Of a stretch of DNA of 64,000 nt, positions 1 through 13,137 are shown one piece after another. The translations under genes and the position numbers were made by a program. The stretch is from Epiperipatus broadwayi (lineage: Eukaryota > Onychophora > Udeonychophora > Euonychophora > Peripatidae), in contig JAQFVV010000444.1 in NCBI GenBank assembly GCA_028023455.1, positions 434,001-498,000 on the forward strand, in the 5' to 3' direction. How positions within the stretch are numbered: position 1 is the first letter of the stretch; each line of letters opens with the position of its first letter. The notes under the pieces were generated by a model, which saw only the letters and a program-made list of their open reading frames with translations, made no database searches and was not told the origin of the DNA.

Positions 1-2600
1 GTGGTTTAATTCTGTCACGTCCGGTGCTCGTGGTTCATTTGAACTCTTTGAAATACAAACTACTCGAGTATATATGTAAAGCTTCTTGTATTATAAATAC
101 CATCCCATATATATTTGCGTTTAATTTATTTTCTGTCAAAAAATGAGCTTAAACAAATGAATAAATATTGTTTTTGTTTATGTCGTAATGCAAGTAGATT
201 TGATGGTTCCGAAATTTCTTTACTCAAAGAATATAAATGAAGTGAATTATAAGCATTTTGTTTACATTATACGCAGGCGCAAACACACACACATATTTAA
301 AAATATACTATAGTGGTTAAATGAAGTAAGTTTTTTAAAAAATTTCCCTTATTAAATTATTTAAAATTGTACTTTTTATGTTTTTTTAAAAAATCTCATT
401 AAAAAGAACAGTAAGAATTGAGGGGAGGAATATAGGAGTCTATCAACCAATTAACAAGAATTATAAAGTTAATTTTTATAAATAAATTACATATGTAAAT
501 AAGCCACAAGTAATATTTTAATGCATATTTTTCGTTTAGAACCCAATTTTATTATTAGCCGGGTTGCTCCTTTTCCTTACAATAAATGCAAATAATAGAC
601 TAGGATGGGAAGATGACGAGTCAGGAGGAGAATCTAACTCAAGTTAAAGAGCAGTTGATAACAATCTTCAAATGAAAGAGAAGAAAGCAAAAAAAAAAAA
701 AAGTATTAAGAGTTGATAAGGAAAATATGTGGAAAATTACAGGAAGGAAATAGCTACAACAGGCGCGAGAGAATGTATTATCTCTTTTTATGGCAATTTA
801 ATGTTAATGGTGAGGCCGATAGTATGGTATTGATAGGGGCGGGTGAGACGGTAATATTACGGCCGACTGTTGAACATCAGTTGAACAAATCTTCCGTCGA
901 GATGTCTAATTTTTTTCTTTAGCAAATCTACTTCGATTTTTGTATTTCTCTTTTATTTGTTTAATCGAGCGTTAAAGCGTGTTAAGGTGTAAATATAGTT
1001 TACCAAAGAACTTGAAAAAAGGAAAGAATTGGAAGGGAGTGGGGGAAAAGATATCTCAGTCAGAAAACATTCAAAATGTGCTTGTTTTAAATGTGTGCAG
1101 TTATAATTTTTGATCTTTAGCAAAGATAAAATTGAAATAGAAGTGATTAATATATATAGAGAGAAAACTTTTACTCTAAAATGTATTCAAACCAAATATT
1201 TTAATTGTTAATACGATTAATTTCAAAAAACTGTGGCCGAAGGGGGGAGTCGACATTTTTTTGCTACTTGTTTAGATTAATTTTTTTAAGCTCGACAAAT
1301 TCGATATTTAGCGCCACCACGCGTTTTAAATAAAAATAATAATAAAAGTTGAACTAATCTACATCGATTACCCGAAGAATCGCTTGTCAATATTTCATAA
1401 TACAATTTTATTAAAAGAAAAGATGGAAAATGACAAAAAGAATGGTCGACAAAAAAAAATTGTAATTTACAATCAATAAAAGGTAGCAGAAGCTAACCAA
1501 AAAAATGAACAAAGAAATTTATTTATATTTACCTGTATTTATATAGTTCTACAACGAGTTTTTAATATTAAAAAAAAAAAGAACAAAGAATAAAATAGGC
1601 TTTTGATATTAAGCAAACATTGCAAATTTGTAGACAAAAAAAAAAAAAGATAAGATAAAAGAAGTGAATATTAGAATTAATCTATAACAGAATATTTTAA
1701 AGAAACTGCAGCAAGCCTTGGTTAAGTGATTAATAGAATACTATAATAAAGAAACGGTAAAGCAGACTTACCCTCATAGGAGTCTGACATCCCAGCTGTT
1801 ACAATGACTTTTCATATTATAATCACATTTGTTTCTACAATTAGCACATTGACATTTATCTGGTCATTATAGATTAACGTGAAAACTTCATTTTTGCTAA
1901 TAAAACTAGATATTTATTTACTGTCCAATAATGCATGGCTAGCTGGGTTAATTATGGAACAACTACCTTTAAAAATTCATAAGCTTCTAATAGCTTGAAA
2001 AAAAAAAATTAACATCCACCCAACCGGAATTTCGAAATCCCGATCATGGCAAATAAATACAATGAACACTTTATCCCAATATTCTTCTAATAAAGTAATA
2101 GAAAAAGAAAATTAAATACCCTTCATTAGTATTTTGGTTGAAAGTTAGAGAAATTACAAAAACAAAAAACAAAGATAAATTCAATTAAAGAAATAGTAGA
2201 ATAGGATTGTTTGAATGGGAAAAATAAGAATAGTAGATTGTAGTAAATAAGAAGGTTATGTGGATAAGGTAGAAAGAAAGATAAGTCTTTGCCCGTATTA
2301 ATTAAAAGGAAAATATACTAAATATGAACAAACAAATTATGCAATAATAATGATAATGATGAACGTTGTAAAAGCAATGATAATTGATAAAATTCCATTT
2401 TGGGAAAGAGGCATTTATAATGTAATTTATATTCAAGATAGGAGTCAATAGATTTTTTTTCCATTAGTAATGATTCCATTAGAGAAAAGGCATAATGAAG
2501 TAAAATATAATTGTTTTAAAACATTTTAATTGAATAGAGATATAATTCTAGTAGATTGGACACTATGTAAAAAATAGTTTTGGTTTATGATTAGGAAAGA
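1..2600. other. AT-rich sequence, no gene recognised
   Basis: No ORF here resembles a known protein. The longest (713-922, + strand, 69 codons) has no recognisable motif and looks fortuitous. The first 1.9 kb has more CpG and fewer simple repeats than the following kilobases, so it may be single-copy DNA such as an intron or gene flank, but nothing proves that. Short poly-A runs are scattered throughout. Confidence 0.5.
1766..1790 (-). other. possible splice donor with a tiny coding exon
   Basis: On the minus strand an ATG at 1790-1788 opens MSDSYEG and runs straight into GTAAGT (1771-1766), a consensus metazoan 5' splice site. This could be a first coding exon of 19 nt followed by an intron, but such a short match is easily produced by chance and no acceptor or downstream exon is recognisable. 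Confidence 0.12.
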
Positions 2601-2655
2601 AAACAGAAAAAGCAGTTAAAATAATGGAAATAATTATTGAAAAGTTAGTATAGAA

Positions 2656-2880
2656 CAAAATGAATTATTTTGCTAATATTCTAAAATGGATAAGATTAAA
2701 GTGGATAAAAAGATGAATATTGAATAGTTTGTATATAAATTAGATGTTATATAAAAGAGGGCGTATATGACAAAATGGATTATTTTGCTGATATTATAAA
2801 AATGATAAGGTTAAAGTGGATAAAAGATGAATACTGAATAATTTGTATACAAATTAAATCATATTTGTAAAATTAAATAA
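2656..2880. repeat. degenerate tandem duplication, about 124-bp unit, two copies
   Basis: Two adjacent blocks carry the same order of words: an 'aaaatg(a/g)attattttgct' start, then 'ataa(g/t)(a/g)ttaaagtggataaaa', then 'gatgaata(t/c)tgaata'. Small indels separate the copies. There is no coding potential. Confidence 0.6.
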
Positions 2881-3143
2881 TTTTTTTAGAATAAATAATT
2901 ATTGAAATAAGTATAAAACTAAATCTGTGTTCAAGTCCTTTACAATTTACATCTAAAACTCCAAGTAAATAAGTTATACTTATATTCAAACAAATATTAT
3001 ATAGGTTAATTAAAAAAAACTTGGAATTGGCAATTAGTAGTAAGTGATAATTTCTTGGTAACATCAAAGGTTAAAGGTGATCTCTGTTTACATGGATATT
3101 ATCTCCTCATTTCTATTCTTTATTATATATATATATGTATAAA

Positions 3144-3500
3144 ATCATTAAAATCAGTCAACACTTAGACAATCCCAGTATCAATAACAATCAACAATTT
3201 CAACCTGCTGTCAAGGCAACCTCCTTTTAGTAATAGGGTGGAATCCCATCTTTATTTATGGTCCAATATATTTATGTAGACACCGAAGATTTTAACTTGA
3301 CAACAGAGACTGAAATTATTGTTATAAAGAAGTTTAAACAAACTCATTAAACAGATAAATAACATTACAAACGCAATTATTATTTTCAAATTGCATCCAA
3401 TGTATAACTTAAATAATAAGTGTAAGAATGTTCATGGATAAATGTGTTTATAAGTAATCATTAAAATCAGTAAACACTTGGATAATCTCAATATTAATAG
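3144..3500. repeat. dispersed repeat with partial tandem copy, about 315-bp period
   Basis: A block beginning 'aatcattaaaatcagt' and running into 'aacactt.gacaatc' occurs at about 3144 and again at about 3459, giving one unit plus a partial second copy. A diverged relative lies near 58,945-59,110, sharing the cag-tcaacac start, the 'gtaatcaat' block and the ending 'ttgac.acagaga.tgaaat'. No ribozyme core was found. It is non-coding. Confidence 0.55.
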
Positions 3501-3519
3501 CAATCAATAATCTATATAT

Positions 3520-3605
3520 ATAGTTTGAAAGTCTGAGTTCAAACCTTCTCTAATTATATGTAGGTTAAAGTATATATACTATACTTGTATTTAAATATTA
3601 TATAT
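3520..3605 (+). repeat. tRNA-derived SINE-like fragment
   Basis: The sequence 'tctgagttcaaacct' resembles an RNA polymerase III B box (GGTTCAAATCC). The downstream block, tctctaattatatgtag followed by an 'actatacttgtatttaaat' tail, recurs after a B-box-like sequence at 33,735-33,840. Only the 3' half of a tRNA-like region is recognisable. Confidence 0.4.
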
Positions 3606-6101
3606 ATATATGTATGTATATATATATATAAATTGATTAATAAAGAGAAAGTTATCATTGTAGAATGGAAGATGATAAATTTGCTGTTAATATGACAATA
3701 TTTACAAAGAATGAAAATGCCTTAACAAAAATTATATAGAACAGTGAAATTTGTAGCAAGTTTGGAATAAGAATAGATGAAACTACAAGCAATAAAAGTA
3801 GATGGAAGGAATAAAAAGGTAGTTGACCAACAAATAATAGTAAAAGCTTGTGATATTAAATGTTTGATAAATTGTTATTGAGGTTAATCAAATGATAAGG
3901 AAATTTGAATCAAAACTGCAAGGATTAAATTGGAATAAAGATCAATAATTATTCTTAAAAAAAGGCTTGTAAAATATTTAGTTCACATGTTGCTGAAACT
4001 TTGATAATGAGAAAAGAAGGGGGGACATTCAAGTCTTTTAAAGTGTGATTTACAGAAAGAAAAACAGTTTAAGAGTAAATTAAAAAAGTTTAAATAAGTT
4101 TCTGAAAATATATACTCCTTTCATGCACTCCTCATAATGTTTTATTAAATTTCTTTATCTTATAGTTTTGATTGCCTAGCAACCTTCTTCATAGCTATAA
4201 AATACATTTCTATTATTTATTGAAGAAATTTAAAAAAGGCAAATCAATTAAATTATACTACATTTAAAGATAAAGAAATTAGAAAAGGCATCTTAAAAAA
4301 GATTGTAGAAATGATATGGGAGTGGGGATGGATAGGTAATCATAAAGAAATATATAGTTATGAGCTTTTGAAGAATAAAGTGGAAAGAAAAATCATTTAG
4401 AGAAACAGGTGTATCTTAAAATGTGGGATTGGGGGGGGGGGGGGCAGAAGACAGATAGAGATGAATTTCTCTTAATTACAGATGCAAAGTAGTAAATATT
4501 TTGATATATCTTTTGCTATATATATTTTATATATAGTTTATTATTCATTTTATTCAACATTAGTTTAAAGCTACATGATTTGATTTATGGTGGACTAGGT
4601 TCATTATTTAAAAGTGTTTGAAAGATCCAAATTATTAACTAAATTATATATGACAATTTGGGTAGTTATTCTGTAACCTTAATTTTAACAGCACTGCTTA
4701 ATAAAATAAAGAACAAAAATACAAAATATTCAGAAAATGTTTTAAGGTATTGACCCTTGCCATTGTTGGATTTTTGATCTGCGTTGACAAATTTTGACAG
4801 ATTTTATTAAAAGTGTGGGTACTCTTATTGTTTATGCAAAAACAAGTGCAGTCTCATCTTTCCTCTAATCTACTGTAAGATTAACTAATCACCGCTATCA
4901 CATGATAGTGCAATTTAATTACCATTCATAAACTGGTTTTTGGATTTTGTCCTTATCAATGAGAACTTGGGGTTCAAAACTGTAATAAATGCAGTTAGGG
5001 ATTTGGAAGCTCCTTTGACTTCTTTTTTTTTATTACCAAACTAATAACTTCAAATTTAAAAATCCTTAAAATTATGAACTTGAAACAATTATAATGGTAG
5101 AAAAAAGAAAAATCCAATCCAATGATCACTTAATTTGATATAGGCATGTGCATATATATATATAAGAGCACAAGTTAAGAAGTCAAAATCATTTATTTGT
5201 CCAGACTTACAAACATTTCTAATTCTTGATTGCTATAAATCATGTTGTCTCTCTAATGTATGCTCTGCTGAATTCCATTATCCATTATATTTAGCCCATA
5301 ATCATTATAAATATTGATCGGAAGAAAGAATCCTAATTGGTATATTAGCAAAATTAATAGAATCATGATGAATTGTAGGAGAACCATTTATGAGCTTTAC
5401 CAACCCTGCAATAAGATACATAAATGGATGAATGAATGAATTGAAATGAAGACCACCAAATAAATTAAAACAATTTATTTATATAAATATAAGTAATGAA
5501 ACAAAAGAAAATTGAATAACAACAATAATAAAATAATTAAATAAATGTCTAAATACCTGACAAGTGTACAATATAAAAATCTGCCTTCTATATTGTTCCA
5601 TAGAAAAACATTATGTAAAACTTTTTAAAATAATTCTTGTTATTTTCCAAAAAAAAAAAAAGAAGAAAGAAATGAATATGGTAATTAAACGTTTTAAATA
5701 ATTTTGTGTGGATCAAAGAAAATCACGTGTCGCTACTCCAAATTTATGGATGCAAATTGACTCTAAGATAAGGATACATGTACTGAATTGTACTCTCAAA
5801 TTATTCCTCTTCCAGGTTATATTCCTCTTCCAGGTTATATTTTATATGTGATATATTGTTAGCGAATGTTTCCACTTGGCACAGATATTGAATGAATATT
5901 TTTAAACTACTTGTTTCTTAAATATTCCCTTTTAAAAACTTTATCACTGTATCGGAATAAATGATTTTTCATTGATATTATCACTTTACTTCATCTATAA
6001 GACAAATGCTGACACCCCCACTCAGTATACTAACATATCCAGCAGATTATAACAATAATATATGTAAAATAACATTTAGATGTGCTCAGTTTGTGGAACT
6101 A
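3606..6101. other. AT-rich sequence, nothing recognised
   Basis: There is no supported gene. It contains short TA microsatellites, a run of 14 G at 4431-4444, poly-A runs and a small tandem duplication of 'attcctcttccaggttat' near 5802-5838. Confidence 0.5.
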
Positions 6102-6220
6102 ATTTATTCATAAATTAAAACAGGCAAAACTCTCCATATAGTAATAGCACTCAGGGCAAGCCAGAGCAATCAATGGATGCCAGAAGGTTTGTGCATAAAA
6201 TCCCTATCTACTGCCTGTTC

Positions 6221-6279
6221 ATCCAATATCCCCAGACTAGTTTCTGGCTTGTGGCCTTTGTCAGTGAAAAGCCTTGGCT
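6221..6279 (-). ncRNA. decayed type I hammerhead ribozyme motif
   Basis: On the minus strand the box reads CUGACAA instead of CUGANGA. Stem II is intact (GGC, loop CACAA, GCC). It is followed by GAAAC, UA and GUC, giving a two-pair stem III and a UC cleavage site. Stem I retains CA/UG next to the core and CCAA/UUGG further out. Loss of the invariant G8 should inactivate it. Confidence 0.6.
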
Positions 6280-6885
6280 CTGAGAGCACTGCACCTAGAT
6301 CTTAGGATCTAATGCAACTCTCCAGTAGACACCTTTTATCTCTACTTAACTACAAAACTATGAGAATAAAATTGAAAACACAATAATATTTTCAATCTAA
6401 GATCAGTAGCTTATATAGTTATATAGGTCTGAACTCAGTTCAGTACCCACACATTTTGGCTCTTTGATAACCATAGCCACCACAAACCTATTAGGCAGGA
6501 TTGATATTAAGCTACTAAACATCACATGATCACCATTTCTTATGCTTGCTCATAACTGGCTTGCCCTGAGAGGCACTACTGTATAGAGAGTTTTGTCTGT
6601 TTTAATAACAGTTATGAGTAAGCATAAGAATGGTGATCATGTGATGCTTAGTAGTTTAATACCAATTCTGCCTAATGGGATAGTGGTGGCTATGGTTATT
6701 AAAGAGCCAAAGACACCATAATGTATGGGTACTGAACTGAGTTCAGACCTATATAAGCTAATGAGCTTAGATTAGAAAATATTGTATTTTCAATTTTATT
6801 TTCATAGTTTTGTAGCTAAGTAGAGATAAAAGGTGGCTGTTGGAGGGTTGCATTAGCTCCTAAGATTTAGGTGCAGTGCTCTCAG

Positions 6886-6944
6886 ATCCAAGGCTTCTCA
6901 CTGATGAAGGCCACAAGTTAGAAATTAGTCTGGAGATATTGGAT
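6886..6944 (+). ncRNA. type I hammerhead ribozyme motif, core intact
   Basis: CTGATGA is at 6901-6907, GAAA at 6921-6924 and the GTC cleavage triplet at 6928-6930. Stem I combines CA/TG next to the core with ATCCAA (6886-6891) against TTGGAT (6939-6944) across an internal loop. Stem II is short: GGC against GTT, using G-U pairs, flanked by an A/A mismatch where most hammerheads have a G-C pair. That mismatch may weaken activity. Confidence 0.68.
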
Positions 6945-7319
6945 GAATAGGCACTAGATAGGGATTTTATGCATAAACCTTCTGGCATCCATTGATTACT
7001 CTGTCTTGCATTGAGTGGCACTACTGTATGGAGAGTTTTGCCTGTTTTAATAACAGTTATGGGCAACCATAAGAAATGTATGATCATGTGATGTTTAGTG
7101 ATTTATTCATAAATTACTATTCTATCTCTTATATAATGTTGTGTTTAATGTATAATGCTAAAGTATGTTTTTTATTAGTCAAATCAAAAAGATTTTGATA
7201 ATAAAATATACATCTGCCCAATTTCAGTAAAATTTAAGTTGAATTGAATTTAAAGATAATGTCATCATGCTCTTTAACATGCATTAAATATGCATTGATA
7301 AAACTTAATATTTATAGTG

Positions 7320-8420
7320 CATTATATATTAAGTAATGACAATAATATTACCAGTCTAAAGCAGACTAATAATTTCACTGTTCTGTTGAGCACATATTTG
7401 CAATTGCAACAAAAATGTATGTTTTTTTAACTCACAATATTATTTTATTTATTGCTTTTTAGTGCATTAGACCTAAATTAAATTTAAGTGTCATAAATAT
7501 TAATGGATATATACCATGTCACAACAAAATATAAAATGTTTATGATTACAAGCATTAAATGGACAAAATTTATTCTAATTCTTTTCCACATTTGTTTGAA
7601 TATTCAAAAACACTTCAAGGAGCAGTTGTTTGATGAAAGGAAGTTGGTTGTATATATAGTTAGGGTTTGCAGTGTTGGCTGCAATACATAACATGCATTA
7701 CATAATGTCAATAATATTACCAGTCTAAAGCAGACCAATAATTTAATTGTTTTACTAGACACATACTTACTAACAAAAATAAATGTTGTTTTTTTAATTC
7801 ACAATATTATTTTTAGAATTAGTTCTCTTTTCTTTTTTCTAAAAACAAACTATTAAAGAAAGCATCTGACCAAATAGAGATTAACAATTTTTTTTATTTA
7901 CCTTGTGATTACAATGAGTGAAATTAACAGAATATTTTATCCATTTGTATTAGATTTTATTGTCTATGGTATGTTTGTTTCTTCTTCAATCTGACTATGT
8001 TGTTTTTTTATTTTTACTGCCTTCTAAAATCAGCAAGCTATGTAATAATAATACCAGTCAATGATTTAAACTGCATTGCTTTATTCTGGGTTTTTAATTG
8101 TATGGTCAATTGGATGTTTATATACTTGTAATGAGAAAGAGATACATTCAATTTTTCAGCCATGTTCCCAGTTGTTTGGAAATATAATAAATGAAGACGG
8201 GACCTTCCCTCAATTTTTCATTGCTTTTTCTAACTTACCACAGTGTTTTTCAGTAATATACTAATGCAGTGCTATCATATTGGTAAGAGGCACCTGCATG
8301 CAAGATAAATTTTAGCCTCACCCCATGCCATATTTTTTTAACCAAGTTATATTCCTTCAATAATAAAATATTTGTGCTGTTATTTTTTTTTCACATATTA
8401 TTTCACTGTTGCATCTAAAT
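7320..8420. repeat. degenerate tandem repeat, about 370-bp period
   Basis: A block with 'aataatattaccagtctaa' followed by agcagac occurs at about 7340 and again at about 7708. A more diverged relative ('ataataccagtcaatgat') is near 8050. Each is followed by a T-rich stretch ending in 'cacaatattattt'. There is no coding potential and no hammerhead core. Confidence 0.5.
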
Positions 8421-8429
8421 TCCATGTAT

Positions 8430-9239
8430 ATAAATTATACTTGTATTTAATTATATATATATATAGTCCAATATTTTAAATTTTTATACTTATATTGCTT
8501 ATTGATATAAATTTTATATTTTATTAGAACCACCAACTAGATCAGTTTTAAATAACATGACTGATATAATTCTTTCATTTCATTAGCTCCAATGTGTTAA
8601 AAAGTTTGTTTTAAAAATTCATTAGTTACTTTTAATTCAGAACTACTCATACACATAACTTGTTTACATTTTCTATTAACAAAAATAATTTTATTTGTTT
8701 TTGCTCAATAATAAAATATTTACACTTCTATATTATTTTATTTTTTAATGCTTATTAATAACTAAATCATATTATATATATATATTATACTTTATTATAT
8801 AGTTTGACAATTAGAGATTTAGTTAGGTATTTGTTTAAAGGAAGAAATTCTAAATTTTTATACTTCAATTGTTTATTCAATACATTTTTGAAAACCATTA
8901 AAATGCCTTTAACTTTATTTTGTTTATTCATAGTTTATATTGGATAACTATTAGAAAAAATTAAGCACTTGGGTCGTTCTACTAGATATGTTTTTTCGGG
9001 TTTGTCAATAGTGAATCATGTTGGAGTTTTATTATAATCAAGAGAATTGCATTAAATAATATCATTATCTGAAATTTGTTAAAAATTAAATATTTTAGCA
9101 TGCAATATTTTTTTTAAAAAAATTACATTTTTTACTCATTCTGGTTTTTTTTTTATATTTGGACTATAGTGTGAATTATGGATCAATTATGAAGTTTTAG
9201 CTAAAGAACAAACCTGAATCCACATCCAAAGAAAAGTTG
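8430..9239. other. AT-rich sequence, nothing recognised
   Basis: Low-complexity AT sequence with TA microsatellites (about 8450 and 8770). No ORF or structured repeat could be supported. Confidence 0.5.
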
Positions 9240-9610
9240 TTTACTAAAACATGTAAAAAGACAATATGGCATTAAAAAAGATAATATCATTATTAAAATT
9301 AGGAAAAACTATTTAATTCTTAGTCAGAAGATAATCAGACTTTGACTTGTGCTATAAATAGTAGTCACCGATGTTATAGTGAATATGCAGAACACTCTCA
9401 AACCCAAAAGCAACTAATATCAATATGTTAATAATATAATTAAACAATGCATATCAAAGGCTGATTGCCTTCTGATTAAGAATTACTAATGAAACCTGTG
9501 CTGGTAAATTATATTGTTATTAAATTGAAAAGCTATTAAGTAAAACATATAAAAAGATAATATAGCATAATAAAAAAAGGAAAAAGATAATATTATTATT
9601 AAAATAGTTT
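9240..9610. repeat. partial tandem repeat, about 295-bp period, with a small inverted repeat
   Basis: The block 'taaaacat(g/a)taaaaaga(c/t)aatat' occurs near 9246 and 9541. Between the copies, 'aattcttagtcagaag' (about 9315) and its near reverse complement (about 9470-9485) form a foldback. Old non-coding repeat. Confidence 0.4.
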
Positions 9611-9788
9611 GGCACAAGACAGCATCTGAATCCTTTCTAAGACTTCACAATCCAGAGCAAGCCACTTTACTTCTTCTCTATATTAAATAATACATGTGAT
9701 CACCATTAATAAAGCCAAATTTATCACATGAAGAATTATTGTAATTAGGAGACAATATTTTTAAAACAAGTTTTGTTTTTAAATCTAA

Positions 9789-10023
<235 letters not shown>

Positions 10024-10054
10024 TGATGTTACTTTTTATATAAATTAAATTATT

Positions 10055-10560
10055 TAAATGAAAGTGATTGGGAAATCTAAGCATTTTCATTTACATAAAT
10101 TTTTTATCAATTATTGTGACAAAGGGGTGTTGCCTGTTTGGTTTAGTGCAATGGTAGAGTATATTTGAAATATATTTCGAGGTTTGAGCAATTGACACAA
10201 CAAGTCTAAGTAAAGAAGTATTCCGCAAATATTTAAATAAAAAGTATCTACAATCAGAGCACATTTTTAATAATAAAGTGATTCAGTAATCTAAAACATA
10301 TATGTTTCATTAATTATTGCAACAAAATGGCATTGGCCTGTTCAGTTTAGCAAAGACAAGAGTATATATGTAGTATATTTCAAGCTCAGGCCTCGAAATT
10401 GAAGGTTTGGGCAATTGTCACAATAAGTCTAAGTAAAGAAATATTTCTCTCATCTTTAAATAAAGAGTATTTATACTCAGAATGTATTTCTAACAATAAA
10501 GTGATTAAAAAATGTAAACATTTTCATTTACATATAAATTTTATTAATTATCTTCGGGTG
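10055..10560 (+). repeat. 220-bp tandem repeat containing degenerate tRNA-like boxes
   Basis: Words such as 'aataaagtgatt' followed by a cattaatta block recur at about 10,057, 10,276 and 10,497, giving roughly 2.3 units of 220 bp. Each full unit contains a tRNA-like segment: an A-box-like 'tggtttagtgcaatgg' in the first, and a B-box-like 'aggtttgagcaattgaca' or 'aggtttgggcaattgtca' about 45 bp further on. This suggests a tandemly amplified, tRNA-derived element. Both boxes are eroded. Confidence 0.5.
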
Positions 10561-11307
10561 TCTTGGCAGCCACACGATGAAGCACCTTTGCCCTTTGCAC
10601 AACCTGAACACACCACACACGGTGGCCCTGCACTAATGTAAATATTTTTTATATTTTTTTTTAAAGGAACAACCATATGTTGACTTTGTCAATTTTTTAT
10701 TCTCTGCTGTTCTTTCTGTATTAAAAGAATAGAAGTTTTTTAGTTCCCTTTCTTTTGAAATTGTTTATCATAAAAAATTATGAATACATTTTTATAAATC
10801 AATATTTCTTTTATGTATTATTTATTTTAAAATAATAGTTTAATATTATTTTTATTAATATTATTATCATTTTAGAATAATAAATATATAATATTCAATA
10901 AATTTTACATAATAAATATAATATTTGTTATAGTATTTTTTTTATATAAACGAATATATGAAATTAATATTATGCGTGTGTGTGTGTTTACATTGACTCA
11001 ATATTACGTACACTTTCATTCATTCCATAATCATTCTGAATAATTGCAGTTGAAGTAAAAATTGTGCTTTAATATTTTTATGACTATTATTTTCTTAAAT
11101 TTGCAATAAATTGTTTTAGTTGAGTTAATCCCATTGAAGAAATTAAAAGAATAATCTTAAAAGAGATTTTGTTTTTTATTATTACTTTTTAATTATTTAT
11201 CTCTGCTAATTTGCCAGATTGAGGTTATCAGTTTCGATATACATATAAATAGTTCCATTTTGATTGTTTTTCATTTGATTCTTTCATCTTATCACAGTAT
11301 TAACAAG
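10561..11307. other. AT-rich sequence, nothing recognised
   Basis: AT-rich DNA with a short GT run near 10,975-10,987. No supportable gene. Confidence 0.45.
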
Positions 11308-11650
11308 ACTTGTCGTGATGTGATGTGATGTATTATGGCTTCTCCTTAAACGAAGTCAAGAATATCTCACCAATTATGCCCAGATAAACCTGTTAGCCAC
11401 TTTATTTTACATTCCCCACTCTAAATTTACCCATAATCTGCTCTATCCCATTTCCACAACATAATCTTTGTCAACTCTATAACCTTTATATCTAAATCCC
11501 CCTTATCTTTTCCCAAACCCAGCATAAAAACCAATAATCCACTTTCTGTATAATCACTCTTTTCATATTTATTTTTCCCCAACTTCATTATATGTACCCT
11601 TTCTTTTCTCTTTTCTACTGTAGCGTCATCTAGTGTAAGCACGAGTAATT
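11308..11650. repeat. dispersed repeat, copy 1, possible LINE 3' end
   Basis: Shares an ordered series of words with 24,160-24,410: a (gatgt)n-like start, then 'tatgcccaga.aaacctgtt', then 'cccatttccacaacataa', then tctttgtcaa. On the minus strand the copies would end in an ATCAC- or GCATC-type short tandem tail, as many LINE 3' ends do. No protein similarity was found, so the LINE assignment is tentative. Confidence 0.45.
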
Positions 11651-12244
11651 AATGATTACCATATAGTAGTACAATGTTATTTTCAAAATCCAAACACTAT
11701 CTGGCATGGAGTTTAAAATGCACTGCCTCTGATACTTACCTATTATTAAAGCATATAATAATTGATGCTAAAGTGGTTGAGAAAGATTCCTGTTGTTTAA
11801 ATGTAATAAGCTGAAAAAATGAAATAGTGATGTGTTGGTATCATGTTTGTGTACAGTTGCAATAATGTGTTACTTTTGGTTTCAAATTTTTTTTGGTTTA
11901 GTAATATTGCTACATTAACTATAATTAAACAGTACTTTCTTTTATTCTTCCCTCATATTAGTTCAAGATAGTTCATTTACAAATATTTATTTGTCATATT
12001 GTCTATTACTTAAAATAACTGAGCTAACAAGAACTAGTCCATCAGTAACAACTCTATTTAAAGCATCAAGCTGATATTCTTTTTTTGATTTAAAAATATT
12101 TAATTATTGAATCTTTAATTTTTAAACTAGAAAAAAACTATTCACAAAATACCTTGGTGAGTCATTTGTTTGTAATTTTTATTTACTTTAACATTTGGGA
12201 AATGAAAAATATCTAAAACTGTGAATCCATGATAAAGTTATAAA
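11651..12244. other. AT-rich sequence, nothing recognised
   Basis: No gene or repeat could be supported. Confidence 0.4.
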
Positions 12245-13137
12245 TCATCATCTTCATCATTTTTACCCATTTTGGTTTTTGCTGCGGGATGAGGATTTCT
12301 ACATGTTTAATCCATTTTCTGATCCATAAATTTTTAATTTTCAGATTACATTTGCAAACTTCCTTATTTAATCTATTCTTATTCAATGTGATCTCTTTAT
12401 AGATATTTTGTAATTTATTTGGACCTACTTTAAATGTTCAACTATCTATCTGTTATCATTTCTTTTAGCAATAAATCCAATCCAGTTCCATTTTAGTTTC
12501 TTAATTCTTTCAATGATGTCAATTAGACCTGCCTTTTCTTTGACCCATGTATTTCTTTTTCAATCTTTTCTTGTCTTACCATACTTCATTAAGTGGTCTG
12601 AAGTTTCTATATTGATCTTCTGTTAAGTGTCCAAGTTTCAAATACATAAGTAAAAATTCATAAAGCAGTCTATTAAAACATTTATTTTCAAATACCTAAA
12701 AAATATTTCCTTTTATGATTAAATTATTTATATCAAACCAGGTTTAATTCTGTAATTTTATCCATTATGTTTCCATCTGCATTGATAATCTGACTAAGAT
12801 ATTAATCACAACTCCAAATCTTTATTTTCTTTGTCTGAGAAATTCTATTGAATATTATTTTATTATTTTAGCAATTTATTTTTATCTGATAATTCTTGGA
12901 ACATTTTCTGTAGCTCTGAAGCATTTTTTTTTAACAATAACTACATTTAGATGATGCAAATAATCTCTATTTATTTCTACCTTCCTTAGCTTTCCATTTT
13001 AGTTCAAAAAATACTTATTGTTGAAAGTGCTATATTTGGATATATGGGAGTATCTATCTATACTTATTTCAATGTTAATTTTTTTAATAATAACATATAA
13101 TTTACTCATGGCTGTTACATTTTAGTAAATAATTCAG

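Larger units (their letters stand above)
6102..7116 (-). mobile_element. foldback retrozyme-like element with 16-bp target duplication
   Basis: A 983-bp non-coding insert (6118-7100) lies between perfect 16-bp direct repeats, atttattcataaatta, at 6102-6117 and 7101-7116. Inside are two inverted copies of one unit (about 6118-6570 and 6600-7100) around a spacer that repeats the unit end. Read on the minus strand, the outer unit starts CACTAAACATCACATGATCA, as do the related inserts at 13,150 and 14,523. Each unit carries a hammerhead motif and a palindrome of the type CTGAACT-N-AGTTCAG (6429-6443 and 6732-6746). It has no ORF. The target duplication indicates integration by retrotransposition or another staggered-cut mechanism. 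It is a member of the hammerhead repeat superfamily of this window. Confidence 0.8.

Noticed and set aside
713-922. 69-codon plus-strand frame as a gene
   Set aside because: No recognisable motif, no supporting splice or promoter context, and length expected by chance.
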